Assembly (NCBI RefSeq): GCF_003124125.1
Contig: NZ_QCXQ01000002.1
Location: forward strand, 658,645 to 722,644
Length of the DNA: 64,000 bases
Source of the DNA: Levilactobacillus bambusae
Lineage (GTDB): Bacteria; Bacillota; Bacilli; Lactobacillales; Lactobacillaceae
Direction of reading: 5' to 3'
Both the position numbers and the translations under genes were made by a program. Under the pieces are notes generated by a model that did not search any database, was not told the DNA's origin, and saw only the letters and a program-made list of their open reading frames with translations. The number at the start of each line of letters is the position of its first letter. Position 1 is the first letter of the stretch. Below, piece after piece: positions 51,721 to 63,136 of this stretch.

Positions 51721-54360
51721 TTAACGATCGAGGTCGGAACCATCAGACTGGTTTTCCGCTTCCTCTTCTTCATGTTTAATTTCACGATCCGCAAGTGCCT
51801 GAATGTCGCTAGGATCGGCGGCATTCGCAGCGGGCGCAACTGGTCGGGCAGCATCCGAAACAGCCTCACGGGTCATTTCTTCGGCACTCAACTCTGCATC
51901 CACGGCATCCACAGGCTGATCATCTTCCTTATCAACCTTGGCCATTGTGGCAACCTTAGACTCTTCGTTCATCCGCATCAGATGAACCCCGACGGTTGCC
52001 CGACCCGTGGTTGAGACATCGTTCACGTCAAACCGAATCATGACCCCGGAATCGGTGACCAGCATAATATCTTCGTCACCGCGAACGGTTGTTAACCCGG
52101 CTAACGGTCCGTTCTTTTCAACGATATTCGCCGTCTTAATCCCTTTACCACCCCGACCCTTAATTGGGTATTCGGTCGCAGGGGTCTGTTTGCCATAACC
52201 CTTTTCGGAGATGACAAAGACGTTATCATCCGGGTGCAGAACGCTCGCGCCAATTACATAGTCGTTATCGCGCAGGCGAATTCCGCGAACCCCTGAGGCA
52301 CTCCGGCCCATGGACCGAACGGCACCTACGTTAAAACTAACGGCGTAACCTTCGTGGGTCCCGATAATCATGTTCATTTCCTTCGTGACGATGGAAACGT
52401 CGATGAGTTCGTCACCCTCCTTGAGGTTGATGGCCTTCAGTCCGTTACTCCGGATGTTTTCAAACTCAGCAACTGCCGTCCGCTTAACCGTCCCGTTTAC
52501 CGTGGTAAAGAAGAGATCCCGGTCACCATTATCACCCGTTTGCTGAACATCAATCACGTCTTGAATATGTTCATCGTTATTAATGCCTAACAGGTTGATA
52601 ATCGGAATTCCCTTGGCGGTCCGACCGTACTCAGGGATTTCGTACCCCTTCATCCGGTAAACCTTCCCGGTATTGGTAAAGAAGAGCAGGGCATCGTGCG
52701 TTGAGCCGGAAACGAGGTGTTCGATGAAGTCATCATCGTGCACCCCCATCCCCTGGACGCCCTTGCCACCCCGGTTTTGGGCCTTAAAATCAGACGTTTT
52801 TAACCGTTTAATGTAGCCGTTATGCGTCAGAGAAATCACAATGTCTTCCTGAGCAATGAGGTCTTCATCTTCTAGGCTAGTTACTTCACCCACCATAAGT
52901 TCGGTTCTGCGGTCGTCCCCGTATTTATCAGCAATTTCCATCAATTCGTTGTAGATGAGGGCCTGCTGCTTTTCGCGGGATGCCAGGATGGATTTGTACT
53001 CAGCGATGTCCTTTAACAGGCCTTCGTACTCCTTTTCCACCTTGTCACGTTCCAAACCGGTTAACCGAACCAGTCGCATGTCTAAGATGGCTTGCGCCTG
53101 TTTGTCAGATAAGCTGAACCGGCTCATTAATTCATTCTTGGCAATTTCAGAGGTTTGAGACTGCCGGATGAGGGTCACAATTTCATCAATGTGATCGAGG
53201 GCAATCTGTAACCCTTCCAAGATATGAGCCCGGGCTTCCGCCTTCTTTAAGTCAAACTGGGTCCGGCGAACAATGACCTCAAGTTGGAATTCCAAGTAAT
53301 GCTGCAGGATTTCCTTTAGCCCCATCACTTTCGGTGCACCGTTGACAATTGCCAGCATATTAATCCCAAAGGTGGTTTGCATCAAGGTTTCCTTGAACAG
53401 GTTGTTTAAAACGACTTCTGCGCTTGAGTCACGCCGAATGTCGATCACAACCCGTTCGCCATCCCGGTCAGACTCATCGTTAATGTCGGTGATTCCCTCT
53501 AACCGTTTGTCACGCACGAGCTCAGCAATGTGTTCGATTAACCGGGCCTTATTCACCATGTACGGTAATTCAGTCACGATTATCCGCTGTTTGCCGGTCT
53601 TACTGGTTTCAATCTCCGTCTTAGACCGTAAGATAATGGTTCCCCGACCCGTTTCATAGGCCTTCCGAATGGCGGATTTGCCCATCACAATGGCCCCAGT
53701 TGGGAAGTCTGGCCCAGGTAAAACATCCATCAAGTCAGCCGTAGTGGCATCGGGGTTATCCATTAACACGTGAATGGCGTTGATAACTTCCTGCAGGTTA
53801 TGAGGCGGCACGTTCGTTGCCATCCCAACCGCAATTCCGGATGCTCCGTTAACCAATAAGTTAGGGAACCGGGACGGTAAAACAACGGGTTCGCGCTCCG
53901 TACCATCGTAGTTATCTTGGTAATCAATCGTATCTTTATTGATGTCCCGAATCATTTCCCGGGAAATTTTACTTAATCGGGCTTCGGTATACCGCATTGC
54001 GGCAGCCTTATCTCCATCAACCGACCCAAAGTTTCCGTGGCCGTCAACCAGCATATACCGGTAAGAAAAGTCCTGGGCCATCCGCACCATGGCTTCGTAA
54101 ATCGACGAATCACCGTGGGGGTGGTACTTACCCATGACGTCCCCGACAATTCTGGCTGACTTACGGTACGGTTTATCAGGGGTAACCCCTAATTCATGCA
54201 TATCATAGAGAATCCGGCGGTTAACCGGCTTCATCCCGTCCCGAACATCAGGCAAAGCCCGCGCCACAATAACACTCATAGCGTAGTCCAAGAAGGACGA
54301 CTTCATCGTGTTCGAGAGGTTGACATTGGTAATCCGACCAGATGTGTTTTCATCTGCCAA
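51721..54360 (-). CDS. gyrA: DNA gyrase subunit A
   Basis: An 879-residue GyrA. The winged-helix and catalytic Tyr are in [13 protein letters not shown] (near residue 120); the quinolone-resistance region reads [19 protein letters not shown] with Ser and Glu at the sensitive positions. Six C-terminal beta-pinwheel repeats (for example GKGVQGMGV, the GyrA box) follow, with a long acidic Ala/Asp/Glu tail. The start is placed at a TTG that follows GGAGGG; an ATG five codons upstream overlaps that site. Downstream of gyrB. Confidence 0.96.
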   Translation of the reverse strand: MADENTSGRITNVNLSNTMKSSFLDYAMSVIVARALPDVRDGMKPVNRRILYDMHELGVTPDKPYRKSARIVGDVMGKYHPHGDSSIYEAMVRMAQDFSYRYMLVDGHGNFGSVDGDKAAAMRYTEARLSKISREMIRDINKDTIDYQDNYDGTEREPVVLPSRFPNLLVNGASGIAVGMATNVPPHNLQEVINAIHVLMDNPDATTADLMDVLPGPDFPTGAIVMGKSAIRKAYETGRGTIILRSKTEIETSKTGKQRIIVTELPYMVNKARLIEHIAELVRDKRLEGITDINDESDRDGERVVIDIRRDSSAEVVLNNLFKETLMQTTFGINMLAIVNGAPKVMGLKEILQHYLEFQLEVIVRRTQFDLKKAEARAHILEGLQIALDHIDEIVTLIRQSQTSEIAKNELMSRFSLSDKQAQAILDMRLVRLTGLERDKVEKEYEGLLKDIAEYKSILASREKQQALIYNELMEIADKYGDDRRTELMVGEVTSLEDEDLIAQEDIVISLTHNGYIKRLKTSDFKAQNRGGKGVQGMGVHDDDFIEHLVSGSTHDALLFFTNTGKVYRMKGYEIPEYGRTAKGIPIINLLGINNDEHIQDVIDVQQTGDNGDRDLFFTTVNGTVKRTAVAEFENIRSNGLKAINLKEGDELIDVSIVTKEMNMIIGTHEGYAVSFNVGAVRSMGRSASGVRGIRLRDNDYVIGASVLHPDDNVFVISEKGYGKQTPATEYPIKGRGGKGIKTANIVEKNGPLAGLTTVRGDEDIMLVTDSGVMIRFDVNDVSTTGRATVGVHLMRMNEESKVATMAKVDKEDDQPVDAVDAELSAEEMTREAVSDAARPVAPAANAADPSDIQALADREIKHEEEEAENQSDGSDLDR

Positions 54361-54391
54361 ACTGTTACCCTCCATTCATCAATTCCAAGCT

Positions 54392-56341
54392 TTAAACATC
54401 GAGATCCGCAAACCGTGCGTTGTCTTCGATGAATTGACGCCGTGGCGCCACTTTATCACCCATCAGCATTTGGAAAACGTCGTCCGCATCCTCAGCGTCG
54501 CGGGGATCAACCCGCAATAGCCGCCGGGTTTCCGGATCCATCGTGGTTTCCCACAGCTGTTCGGCATCCATTTCACCTAACCCCTTGTACCGTTGAATTT
54601 GGGGCTTAGGAGTTGGTGGCAGCTGACCCAGCAGTTCGCTTAACTCTTCGTCACTATCGACATACTTTTGCATTTTACCCTGCCGAACCCGGTATAGCGG
54701 TGGCTGAGCAATGTAAACAAATCCCGCTTCTAAGAGTGGCCGCATATAACGGTAAATGAGCGTCAAGAGCAGCGTCCGAATGTGGGCACCATCAACATCG
54801 GCATCGGTCATGATAATTAATTTATGGTAATTTGCCTTTTCAGCATCGAAGTCCTTGCCAAACCCGGTTCCCATCGCCGTAAATAACGACCGAATTTCTT
54901 CGTTGGCTAAGATCCGATCCATTGACGCCTTTTCGACGTTTAAGATCTTCCCCCGAATGGGTAGGATCGCCTGGGTCAATCGCGACCGACCCTGTTTTGC
55001 GGATCCGCCGGCGGAATCCCCCTCGACGATAAACAGTTCTGAAACGGCGGGATCCTTTGACGTATTATCGGCTAACTTACCGGGCAGGTTGCTAATTTCC
55101 AACCCGCTCTTCTTCCGGGTAACTTCACGCGCCCGCTTAGCTGCTACCCGCGCCTTGGAAGCCAACTGGCCCTTTTCAATGATGTCCTTTCCGACATCCG
55201 GGTGTTCGAGCAGAAACTTCTTAAAGTGCTCGGAGAAAATCCGGTCAACAGCGGTCCGAGCGTCAGAATTGCCTAACTTCGTCTTCGTTTGGCCCTCAAA
55301 TTGGGGGTCCGGGTGCTTAATGGAAATGACGGCGGTCATTCCTTCCCGAACGTCATCCCCGCTCAAGTTAGGGTCCTTATCCTTCATGGCCCCAATCTGC
55401 CGGGCATAATCGTTAATGACCCGAGTAAGCGCCCGTTTAAACCCTTCTTCGTGGGTTCCACCTTCGTAGGTGTGAATGTTATTAGCAAACGTCAGCATGT
55501 GGCTCTGGTAGCCGGACGTGTACTGCAGGGACACTTCAACCGTGATGTCACTTTCTTGCCCCTCAACGTAAATTGGGGGTTCAAACAACGTTTCCTTGTC
55601 TTTATCGAGGTACTCAACGTAATGCCGAATTCCGCCTTCGTACAAGAAGTCCTCTTCCGTTGGTTCCTCCGGACGGTTATCCCGGATCGTAATCCGCAGT
55701 CCCTTGTTCAAGAAGGCAAGTTCCCGAATCCGGTTCGTTAACACCTTAATGTCGTAAGTGGTGGTTTCAAGGAAAATATCAGAATCTGGCTTAAAGTGAA
55801 CCTTCGTTCCGTGCTCGGTTTCAGGGGCATTCTCATCAATAACCTTCATGCCCGTCTTCACGTGACCGCGTTCAAAGTCCATGTAATACGTTTTGCCGCC
55901 CCGGGTAACTGAAACGTCCAGTTCTTCCGAAAGAGCGTTCACAACGGACGCTCCGACCCCGTGGAGGCCCCCAGAAACCTTGTATCCGCCGCCGCCAAAC
56001 TTACCGCCCGCATGCAGGACGGTATAAACCGTTTCTAGCGCCGACTTCCCGGTCTTTTTCTGAGTACCGACTGGGATTCCCCGACCATCATCGGTCACGG
56101 TAATACTATTATCCTTTTCAACGATGACGTGAATTTCGTCGGCAAACCCGGCCAACGCTTCATCAATCCCGTTATCCACGATTTCCCAAACCAAGTGGTG
56201 AAGGCCTTGGGAACTCGTTGTTCCAATGTACATCCCCGGCCGTTTACGAACGGCTTCTAGGCCTTCCAAAACTTGAATCTGGCTGGCATCGTATTCCGCT
56301 GCCCGCTCAGCCTTGGTTTCTTCCATCTTGTCTTCAGCCAA
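54392..56341 (-). CDS. gyrB: DNA gyrase subunit B
   Basis: A 649-residue GyrB with the GHKL ATP-binding domain ([32 protein letters not shown]), the transducer domain, and Toprim with [13 protein letters not shown] and [12 protein letters not shown]. The TTG start lies seven bases after AGGAGG; Met6 is an alternative but is too far from the site. Supplies energy for negative supercoiling with GyrA. Confidence 0.97.
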   Translation of the reverse strand: MAEDKMEETKAERAAEYDASQIQVLEGLEAVRKRPGMYIGTTSSQGLHHLVWEIVDNGIDEALAGFADEIHVIVEKDNSITVTDDGRGIPVGTQKKTGKSALETVYTVLHAGGKFGGGGYKVSGGLHGVGASVVNALSEELDVSVTRGGKTYYMDFERGHVKTGMKVIDENAPETEHGTKVHFKPDSDIFLETTTYDIKVLTNRIRELAFLNKGLRITIRDNRPEEPTEEDFLYEGGIRHYVEYLDKDKETLFEPPIYVEGQESDITVEVSLQYTSGYQSHMLTFANNIHTYEGGTHEEGFKRALTRVINDYARQIGAMKDKDPNLSGDDVREGMTAVISIKHPDPQFEGQTKTKLGNSDARTAVDRIFSEHFKKFLLEHPDVGKDIIEKGQLASKARVAAKRAREVTRKKSGLEISNLPGKLADNTSKDPAVSELFIVEGDSAGGSAKQGRSRLTQAILPIRGKILNVEKASMDRILANEEIRSLFTAMGTGFGKDFDAEKANYHKLIIMTDADVDGAHIRTLLLTLIYRYMRPLLEAGFVYIAQPPLYRVRQGKMQKYVDSDEELSELLGQLPPTPKPQIQRYKGLGEMDAEQLWETTMDPETRRLLRVDPRDAEDADDVFQMLMGDKVAPRRQFIEDNARFADLDV

Positions 56342-56367
56342 TATTTTTCCTCCTTACAGTGCCAAAC

Positions 56368-57486
56368 TTACTTTTCAGGTGTTAACTGTCCCCCGTCAAT
56401 ATTAAAAATCGTGGGGTCATGGACCAGTTTACGGGCAATGCCACTCAGGCTCGTCGTGGTTAAAAACGTCTGCACCTTATCCTGGATTGCCGTTAATAAG
56501 TGGGTTTGACGTGCATCATCCAGCTCGGACAGCACGTCATCCAGTAAGAGTACCGGATACTCCCCCGTTTCTTCCTTCATCAGATCAATTTCCGCCAGCT
56601 TCACGCTTAATGCGGTCGTCCGCTGTTGACCCTGCGAACCAAACGTCTGCACGTTTTTACCGTTTACGAAAAATTGAAGGTCATCACGGTGAGCTCCAAA
56701 CAGCGTCGTTCCCCGTTCAATTTCCTTATCCTGGTTGTCCGCGTAGAGCTTTTGGAGCGCAGCGTAAATCGTCTCCGTATTGGTTAACTGATCCACGGGA
56801 ATTTTGGTATCGTACTTAAAACTAAGCTGTTCACGCTCCTGTGAAATCTCAAAGTGCAGCTTCTGGGCCCACTTCTCAAGCTTTTTCAGCATATCTAGCC
56901 GTTGAAAAACGACTTCGGCGCCGTATGCCGCTAGCTGATCCGACAGGACGCCTAAATAAACCAAATCCTTAGCTCTGTGGTGCTGTAACAAACGCAAATA
57001 ACGATTCCGCTGCTTTAAAACGTCCCGGTACTGGGCCAGGTTGTAGAGGTACCGGCTGCTCATTTGGCCAAACTCCATATCCACAAACCGGCGCCGAATT
57101 GCAGGCGCCCCCTTTACGAGGGATAGATCCTCCGGGGCAAACAAAATAACGTTGAACTGTCCCACATACTGTGAAAGCCTTGCCTGCTCTAAGTGATTGA
57201 TCTTCGCCTTTTTTCCCCGGGCAGAAAAATCCAGCTCAATCGGTGTCGTCCCCGTTACCTTGACGATTTTGCCACGGACTTGAGCTGTCTTAGCTTCCCA
57301 GTTAATCAAATCATGATCATTATGGGTCCGATGACTTCGCGTCAACGCTAAAACGTAAATGGCTTCGAGGAGGTTGGTTTTTCCCTGGGCATTCTCACCC
57401 AGTAAAACATTTACTCCGCGACCAAACTGAACGTCAACGTCATCGTAATTTCGAAAATCATGTAACTGCAACTCCTGCAAATACAT
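56368..57486 (-). CDS. recF: RecF recombination mediator
   Basis: A 372-residue SMC-like ATPase. It has Walker A GENAQGKTNLLEAI (residues 31-44), the QGQQRTTALSVKLAE signature and Walker B VLLLDDVLSELD. Loads RecA at gaps with RecO and RecR. Its start overlaps the yaaA stop by one base. Confidence 0.96.
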   Translation of the reverse strand: MYLQELQLHDFRNYDDVDVQFGRGVNVLLGENAQGKTNLLEAIYVLALTRSHRTHNDHDLINWEAKTAQVRGKIVKVTGTTPIELDFSARGKKAKINHLEQARLSQYVGQFNVILFAPEDLSLVKGAPAIRRRFVDMEFGQMSSRYLYNLAQYRDVLKQRNRYLRLLQHHRAKDLVYLGVLSDQLAAYGAEVVFQRLDMLKKLEKWAQKLHFEISQEREQLSFKYDTKIPVDQLTNTETIYAALQKLYADNQDKEIERGTTLFGAHRDDLQFFVNGKNVQTFGSQGQQRTTALSVKLAEIDLMKEETGEYPVLLLDDVLSELDDARQTHLLTAIQDKVQTFLTTTSLSGIARKLVHDPTIFNIDGGQLTPEK

Positions 57487-57713
57487 TATTCACCCTGCTT
57501 TGAGCGTATAAAAAATAATCCGACGTCTGGTACGTCGACTGTATCGCCAGGATACAGCTTCCGACCGCGGCGATCATCAGGTTCTGAGTTTACGTTAACA
57601 ACGTGTTCCCTCAAATACCATTTCGCTTGGCCGCCCGTACTGACTACGGATTCTTCTTTAAGCAATTGACCTAACGTGATGTAGGGCGTGTCGATGAAAA
57701 CCTCATTTTTCAT
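57486..57713 (-). CDS. yaaA: S4-domain protein YaaA (RlbA)
   Basis: A 75-residue S4-like RNA-binding protein (ITLGQLLKEESVVSTGGQAKWYLREHVVNVNSEPDDRRGRKLYPGD). ATG 57713 follows GAGGGG and gives the usual length. It always lies between dnaN and recF in Firmicutes and is linked to ribosome assembly. Confidence 0.93.
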   Translation of the reverse strand: MKNEVFIDTPYITLGQLLKEESVVSTGGQAKWYLREHVVNVNSEPDDRRGRKLYPGDTVDVPDVGLFFIRSKQGE

Positions 57714-58080
57714 GATTTCACCCCTCTTTTTTCTTATATTATAAGCTTTTTTTATGAAAAAGTACATGGATATCGCAATTTTAAGCACTTATAGCCCTTA
57801 AACAATTTTTTGATAAATTTATCGTTTTGCCCAAAAACGAGCTCAAACGGAAAATTAGCCCCTTTTACCCCGTTTTTAGCTTAAATTTAAGCTGCTCCCC
57901 CGTGCCCCTGCCAAGAATGGGGTAAACAGCCAGGGTAGACCAATTATAAAGTTCAGTTTCACAAGCGTAGTTCCGCTTGTTTCAGGCATCATAACAGTTA
58001 TTTTCACAAACTCGATAAAACGAGCAAAATCGGCAAGTTTAGCTTCACAAACTTTGCCGGTTTCAAAAATTGGTATACAT
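57714..58080. other. Gap between yaaA and dnaN
   Basis: About 370 bases without a gene. It contains the yaaA-recF-gyrBA promoter region (AT-rich near 57720-57790, with TATTATAAG) and several repeats of TTCACAAAC/GTTTGTGAA type around 57955-58055 whose role I cannot tell. Confidence 0.4.
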
Positions 58081-58110
58081 AAAAAAGCGGGTCCCAGAGG
58101 GGACCCGCTT
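58081..58110 (-). terminator. Terminator of dnaN
   Basis: AAGCGGGTCCC pairs with GGGACCCGCTT; six T follow on the minus strand. Confidence 0.9.
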
Positions 58111-58142
58111 GATTTTGATTACATTAAATTTAGTTTGTGAAA

Positions 58143-59282
58143 TTAGAATGTCCGAACGGGCGTAATCAACTGAATAAAGTTCTCGGTATCCTCGGTTGGC
58201 ACTAGGGTAAAGGGCCGAAGAGCAGAGGTAAACGAGACCTTAATTTCCGTTTGACCAAAGGAACGCAGGGCGTCCTTCATGTAATCAGGGTTGAAGGAAA
58301 TTTCTAGGTCGTTCCCAGTAAGGTTCTGAGATTCCAACTCCTCTTCCACGTTCCCAACGTCTGGTGAATTTCCGAAGATGGTCACCGCACCATCCGATGG
58401 TTTCAACGTTAGTTTCACCACGTTGTTCCGGGATTCGTGGGATAACAGGGAGGCCCGTTCAATGGCGGCTAAAAGTTCCGGTGCATTGAAATCAACCGTC
58501 GTATCGCCGTCCTTTGGAATTAACCGGGACGTATCCGGGTAATTTCCCTCCAGTAACCGGGAGTAAAAGGACAGGTCGCCCAGTAAAAAGAGTACCTGGT
58601 TTTCCGAAAGCCGCATTTCAACGTCCGGATTGTCTTCACCGATCATCTTTGAAAGTTCGGTCAGACTCTTACCGGGAATAATGACGTCATACGTTTCACT
58701 GGTTGGGGCGGGCAGGGCCACTTTGCGTTGGCTCAGTCGGTGACTATCCGTCGCTACGGCCATGAACTGATCGCCGTCCAGTATAAAGTGGACTCCGGTT
58801 AAGATTGGTCGGCTTTCCTGGGTGGAAACGGCAATGACCGTTTGGCGAATAATTTCTTTAAAGACATCGCCAGACAGGGTGATGGAATCCGTGGTATCAA
58901 TTTCTGGTAGGTGAGGGTAGTTATTGGCATCTAGTCCATTGATGGTAAAGGATGCCGTCCCCGAAGTAATTTCAGTTTGAAACCCATCCACAACGTTTAG
59001 GGTCATGGTATCCGTAGGTAATCGTTTGACAATTTCACTGAAAAACCGGGCGGGGAGCACAATGGCCCCCGTATCTTCAATGTCTAACTGGTTATCGGCA
59101 TCATCCGTATGAATTAACGTTTCGATAGAAATGTCAGCGTTGGACCCCGTTAAGGTAAGGCCATTTTCAGCAGCAACAATCTTTAACCCCGTTAAAATCG
59201 GGATGGTCGTCTTAGACGAAATAGCACGCGACACGTTATTAAGCTCTTTAACAAATGAGGCTCGGTTAATGGAAAACTTCAT
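58143..59282 (-). CDS. dnaN: DNA polymerase III beta subunit (sliding clamp)
   Basis: A 379-residue clamp (MKFSINRASFVKELNNVSRAIS start; C-terminal FTLVPTEDTENFIQLITPVRTF). Three similar domains form a ring around DNA and tether the polymerase. Start ATG follows GGAGTG. Separated from dnaA by a DnaA-box region. Confidence 0.97.
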   Translation of the reverse strand: MKFSINRASFVKELNNVSRAISSKTTIPILTGLKIVAAENGLTLTGSNADISIETLIHTDDADNQLDIEDTGAIVLPARFFSEIVKRLPTDTMTLNVVDGFQTEITSGTASFTINGLDANNYPHLPEIDTTDSITLSGDVFKEIIRQTVIAVSTQESRPILTGVHFILDGDQFMAVATDSHRLSQRKVALPAPTSETYDVIIPGKSLTELSKMIGEDNPDVEMRLSENQVLFLLGDLSFYSRLLEGNYPDTSRLIPKDGDTTVDFNAPELLAAIERASLLSHESRNNVVKLTLKPSDGAVTIFGNSPDVGNVEEELESQNLTGNDLEISFNPDYMKDALRSFGQTEIKVSFTSALRPFTLVPTEDTENFIQLITPVRTF

Positions 59283-59366
59283 GACGAAGGAACACTCCTT
59301 TATGACAGGTTAGGTTATTTAATTTAAGTAATTAAAAGATAGAAGCAGTAGTAGGGCGGTGGATAA

Positions 59367-59459
59367 TGTGGATAACTATGGTTGATTAACGTCACATATG
59401 GGGTTGCAAGGTGTGGATAACTTGTGGATAACTTTTTGAGTTACGCACCTTTATCCACA
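59367..59459. other. DnaA-box cluster between dnaA and dnaN
   Basis: TGTGGATAA at 59367-59375, 59412-59420 and 59423-59431, and TTATCCACA at 59451-59459. This is one half of the usual bipartite Firmicutes origin; it may also regulate dnaN. Confidence 0.85.
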
Positions 59460-59512
59460 CCACCTTATTTCTCGCCGCCTCAATTTTACTTCAAATTCGG
59501 GTAAATTAAACC

Positions 59513-59568
59513 CAAAAAGAGCAGCCAAACCACTTTTTTCTGATCAAAATGGTTATTTTGGCTGCTTC
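59513..59568 (-). terminator. Terminator of dnaA
   Basis: AGCAGCCAAA...TTTGGCTGCT hairpin on the minus strand followed by CTTTTTGGG, just past the dnaA stop. Confidence 0.8.
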
Positions 59569-59597
59569 GGGGTAAGAAAGGGCGGTACCCGAGTTAA

Positions 59598-60941
59598 TTA
59601 ATGCTGTAATTCACTCTTTAAATCGCCAATTTCTTTTTGCAACGCATCGTCGGATTTTAGCTGGTCGGCAATTTTATCGTACGCGTGAATAACCGTTGTA
59701 TGGTCCTTTCCGCCAAACTCGTTGCCGATTTTAGGCAGGGATGAATCGGTTAGTTCTCGGGATAAGTACATCGCAATTTGCCGGGGCATAACGATGGTTT
59801 TGACCCGTTTTTTACCCTTCAGGTCCGCAACGGAAACGTGGTAGTAATTGGCGACCTTAGTCATAATGACGGGAATCGTCAGTTGAGTCACTTTATCCGT
59901 CAGGTTGAGACTTTGAAGGGCGTCCGCGACTAGATCCGTTGTAATTGGGGCGCTTTTAAGGCGGGAATAGGCCTGAACCCGGGCTAATGCCCCCTCGAGT
60001 TCACGCACGTTGGAATCAATTTGGCCCGCAATGTAACTGAGTGTGTCATCAGGGATGTCAATTCGGTCAGCATTGGCCTTGTTACGCAGAATGGCAATCC
60101 GGGTTTCTAAGTCGGGTGGGGTAATATCAACGGATAAGCCCCATGCGAACCGGGAAACGAGCCGGTCCTGCAGCTTAGGAATTTCGTTTGGCAACCGGTC
60201 AGACGTTAATACGATCTGCTTGTTGTCGTTATACAATGAATTGAAGGTATGGAAAAATTCTTCTTGGGTACCCTCTTTATCAGCAAAAAATTGAATATCA
60301 TCAACCAGTAAAAGGTCGACGTTGCGGTATTCTTGACGAAATTCTTCCTGCGAGTGGGTTTGAATTGCATTAATAAAGTCATTTGTGAAGGCTTCGCTTG
60401 TCACGTACTTTACTTTAGTGCTTGGATTATCATCGATCATTTTGTTGCCAATCGCGTGCATCAAGTGGGTTTTCCCCAGTCCGACGCCTCCATAAAGCAA
60501 AAGCGGATTGTACATGGCGCCGGGTTCCTCGGAGACAACCAACGCCGCTGCGTGGGCCATCTGATTCCCCTTACCAATAACAAACGTGTCAAACGTATAC
60601 TTTGAATTCAGCTGAATATCCTTACGGAAAGTTGGCGTGTCGCTGTTAGCTGTAGTCGAGGCTGGCGCTTTAGCAACAGGCCGCTTTAACTCTTCTTCGA
60701 GAACTAAAACCGGCTGAATGTCTTCGTGAGTGGCTTGGTATGCATATTCTACCAATTGCTGGTCCATCTTATTTGACTTCCAGTAATCACGATGCAGGGC
60801 TGACGGTAGTTCAATCGTCAGTTGATTTCCATCAAGTGCAACTGGCTTGGCAGTATTGACCCAGGTTTCGTAGGCAGTTGGCGCACTGCGCTTTTTAAAC
60901 TGCTCAGCAACCTCGGCCCACAATGTTTCCATATCGAGCAC
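59598..60941 (-). CDS. dnaA: Chromosomal replication initiator DnaA
   Basis: A 447-residue DnaA: N-terminal helicase-interaction domain, AAA+ core with Walker [16 protein letters not shown] (about 150) and Walker [11 protein letters not shown], and a C-terminal DNA-binding domain ending [11 protein letters not shown]. The start is GTG 60941, eight bases after GGGGG; ATG three codons later is further from the site. Binds the DnaA boxes on both sides of the gene to open oriC. Confidence 0.97.
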   Translation of the reverse strand: MLDMETLWAEVAEQFKKRSAPTAYETWVNTAKPVALDGNQLTIELPSALHRDYWKSNKMDQQLVEYAYQATHEDIQPVLVLEEELKRPVAKAPASTTANSDTPTFRKDIQLNSKYTFDTFVIGKGNQMAHAAALVVSEEPGAMYNPLLLYGGVGLGKTHLMHAIGNKMIDDNPSTKVKYVTSEAFTNDFINAIQTHSQEEFRQEYRNVDLLLVDDIQFFADKEGTQEEFFHTFNSLYNDNKQIVLTSDRLPNEIPKLQDRLVSRFAWGLSVDITPPDLETRIAILRNKANADRIDIPDDTLSYIAGQIDSNVRELEGALARVQAYSRLKSAPITTDLVADALQSLNLTDKVTQLTIPVIMTKVANYYHVSVADLKGKKRVKTIVMPRQIAMYLSRELTDSSLPKIGNEFGGKDHTTVIHAYDKIADQLKSDDALQKEIGDLKSELQH

Positions 60942-61421
60942 TGATGAATCCCCCTAATTTGAAATGTAAGTTCAGTGTATCATGCGAAAAAAAAGTTTTC
61001 CACAGGCATTTTTAGACTGTGACTAATGTTTCACAGGGAGTGCACAAGTTATCCACAAGCGAAATTTACATGTGGATAACTAGAGACGAAAAAGAAGTTA
61101 TGCCCAGTAACATGTGAATAAGTATCGTTGACGTACCAATCGATCAACATGTTTTCCACAAAAAAATGAAAGCTGTTTAAAAAATTGTTAACGGGGTGTG
61201 GAATGGTGGATAACTCTGTGGGTTACCTGTGATTTACGTTTGAAAGAATTTCGAGTTTTCCACAAGCATTGTTCATGAAACAAATTTTTACCCACAAGTT
61301 TTTTTCCGTTAAGCTTTAATTTCAGGTTTTCAGGGAGTAAGTTTTGTGATACTATATTCTAGAAATGCATTTCGTGAGAGATTCATTTGTTTAGAAAAAA
61401 GAATAAGGAGGTGTTTCAATA
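60942..61421. other. oriC region upstream of dnaA
   Basis: The gap between dnaA and rpmH has perfect boxes TTATCCACA (61049-61057) and TGTGGATAA (61071-61079), plus many near matches (TTTTCCACA at about 60995 and 61152, GGTGGATAA near 61206). A-T-rich stretches that could open lie at 61165-61190 and 61280-61320. The rpmH promoter (TATATT 61353-61358) is at its right end. With the dnaA-dnaN cluster it forms a bipartite origin. Confidence 0.9.
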
Positions 61422-61556
61422 ATGAAACGGACTTTCCAACCAAAGAAGCGTCACCGTTCACGTGTACACGGCTTCCGTAAGCGGATGAGCACCAGCAATG
61501 GTCGTAGTGTCTTAGCACGTCGTCGTCGCAAAGGACGCAAAGTTTTGTCTGCATAG
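61422..61556 (+). CDS. rpmH: 50S ribosomal protein L34
   Basis: A 44-residue, very basic protein ([21 protein letters not shown]; ends [12 protein letters not shown]). ATG 61422 follows AAGGAGGTG. Always next to oriC in Firmicutes and first in the rpmH-rnpA-yidC-jag order. Confidence 0.98.
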   Translation: MKRTFQPKKRHRSRVHGFRKRMSTSNGRSVLARRRRKGRKVLSA

Positions 61557-61586
61557 GCCACTGACCGTCAGTGGTCTTTTTATTTT
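61557..61586 (+). terminator. Terminator or attenuator after rpmH
   Basis: CCACTGA pairs with TCAGTGG, followed by TCTTTTTATTTT. As rnpA lies downstream in the same direction, it may set the L34-to-RnpA ratio. Confidence 0.7.
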
Positions 61587-61734
61587 ATCTGGGACGGTAC
61601 TGGAACTCTAATGCCGCTCGGACTATAACTGATCATTCAGTTAAGCCGGGCGGATTTCTTGTTTATAAGGAATTTGCCCGGCATCGTACATGTTAATGTA
61701 AATAATAGAAGTTTTTCTATGTTGGAGATGTACC

Positions 61735-62097
61735 ATGCGAAAATCTTACCGGATAAAGAAAGAGTCGGAATTCCAGGCGGTATTTAACCTCAAGAATTCG
61801 GTAGCTAACCGGATGTTTGTGGTTTATACGATGGAAAAGCCGGGCCAGCCGCATTTTCGGGTCGGAATCTCCGTTGGTAAGAAAATTGGTAACGCTGTCC
61901 ACCGAAACTGGGTTAAACGCCGGATTCGGCAGTCTTTGTTAGAGTTAAAACCCTACATCAAGCCGGACGTTGATTTTCTGGTCATCGCTCGTAAGCGGGC
62001 CGATGGCATATCAATGGCGGATGCCAAACAAAATCTGATCCACGTGCTTAAGCTGGCACATTTGTTAGATCCTAACTACAGTGAGGAAGAAAAGTGA
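61735..62097 (+). CDS. rnpA: Ribonuclease P protein component
   Basis: A 120-residue RnpA ([17 protein letters not shown]; RNxVKRRIR appears as [15 protein letters not shown]). Helps the RNase P RNA mature tRNA 5' ends. Overlaps the yidC start by 4 bases. Confidence 0.97.
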   Translation: MRKSYRIKKESEFQAVFNLKNSVANRMFVVYTMEKPGQPHFRVGISVGKKIGNAVHRNWVKRRIRQSLLELKPYIKPDVDFLVIARKRADGISMADAKQNLIHVLKLAHLLDPNYSEEEK

Positions 62098-62930
62098 AAA
62101 CGAAAAACAAAAAAACGCGAGCAATGCTTGCGATTTCTAGTTTAGCCTTCCTGCTAGCGGCCTGTGGAACCACGCCAATTACGAACCATAGCTCTGGATT
62201 ATGGGACGGATTAATTGTCCTGAACTTCTCCCGGGCCATCATCTGGTTAGCAGATCTCTTTGGCGGGTCATATGGAATGGGAATTATCGTCTTCACGGTG
62301 ATTGTGAAGATCCTTCTGTTGCCACTGATGATTTTCCAAACGCGCAGCATGCAAAAGACGCAGGAAATTCAGCCGCAGTTAAAGGCGTTACAGAAAAAGT
62401 ATTCATCTCGTGACCGTGAAACGATGGCAAAATTACAAGAAGAACAGCAGAAGCTCTACTCCGAGTCAGGGGTGCATCCCTTAGCTGGATGTCTGCCATT
62501 AGTTGTTCAGCTTCCCATTATTTGGGCCTTGTATCAAGCTATTTCCCGGACACATGTGTTGAGAACAGGTTCGTTCTTATGGATGAACTTGGGACAACCT
62601 GATCCTTACTTCATCATGCCAATCTTGGCGGCGTTCTTCACGTTCGTGACCTCTTGGTTATCCATGAAGTCACAACCAGAATCAAACGCCATGAGCACGA
62701 CGATGATCGTCTTTATGCCAATCGTGATCTTCTTTACGGCCCTCAATGTTCCTTCCGCTATCTCCCTTTACTGGGTGGTAACGAATGTGTTCCAAGCCTT
62801 CCAAACGTTATTGATTCAGAACCCTTGGAAGATTCAACGGGACCGGGACGAAAAAGCTCAGGAAGAGGAACGCCGGCAACGCGAAATTAGGAATGCCGTT
62901 CGGAAAGCTAAGCGAAGCAAACGGAAATAA
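62094..62930 (+). CDS. yidC: Membrane protein insertase YidC (SpoIIIJ type)
   Basis: A 278-residue lipoprotein insertase: signal peptide with lipobox LLAAC (Cys about 22), five membrane segments and a basic C-terminal tail ([25 protein letters not shown]). The conserved Arg of the hydrophilic groove is in the segment [16 protein letters not shown] region. GTG start overlaps rnpA. Inserts membrane proteins with or without SecYEG. Confidence 0.95.
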   Translation: MKTKNKKTRAMLAISSLAFLLAACGTTPITNHSSGLWDGLIVLNFSRAIIWLADLFGGSYGMGIIVFTVIVKILLLPLMIFQTRSMQKTQEIQPQLKALQKKYSSRDRETMAKLQEEQQKLYSESGVHPLAGCLPLVVQLPIIWALYQAISRTHVLRTGSFLWMNLGQPDPYFIMPILAAFFTFVTSWLSMKSQPESNAMSTTMIVFMPIVIFFTALNVPSAISLYWVVTNVFQAFQTLLIQNPWKIQRDRDEKAQEEERRQREIRNAVRKAKRSKRK

Positions 62931-62933
62931 CCA

Positions 62934-62990
62934 GGAACGACGTTTTCTGATGACTGTCGAAACAGTCATTGGGAAATGTCGTTTTTTTTG
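62934..62990 (+). terminator. Terminator after yidC
   Basis: ACGACGTTTTC...GAAATGTCGT hairpin with an inner GACTGT/ACAGTC stem, followed by eight T. Confidence 0.82.
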
Positions 62991-63136
62991 ATTATCTTTA
63001 GTTATAACTTTTAAACGAAACAATGATCATTATTGATAATAACTAAAAAGGCAAAGTGGCAGTCTATCTAGGGAATGGTATACTTAAGGAAGAAAATCAG
63101 CGGGTCCTCGTGGACGGCCCAAAAGGAGAATTGATA

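Noticed and set aside
45237-63023. Many frames antisense to gyrA, gyrB, dnaA, gdpP, recF and cas3
   Set aside because: They lack binding sites and follow the codon pattern of the real gene on the other strand.
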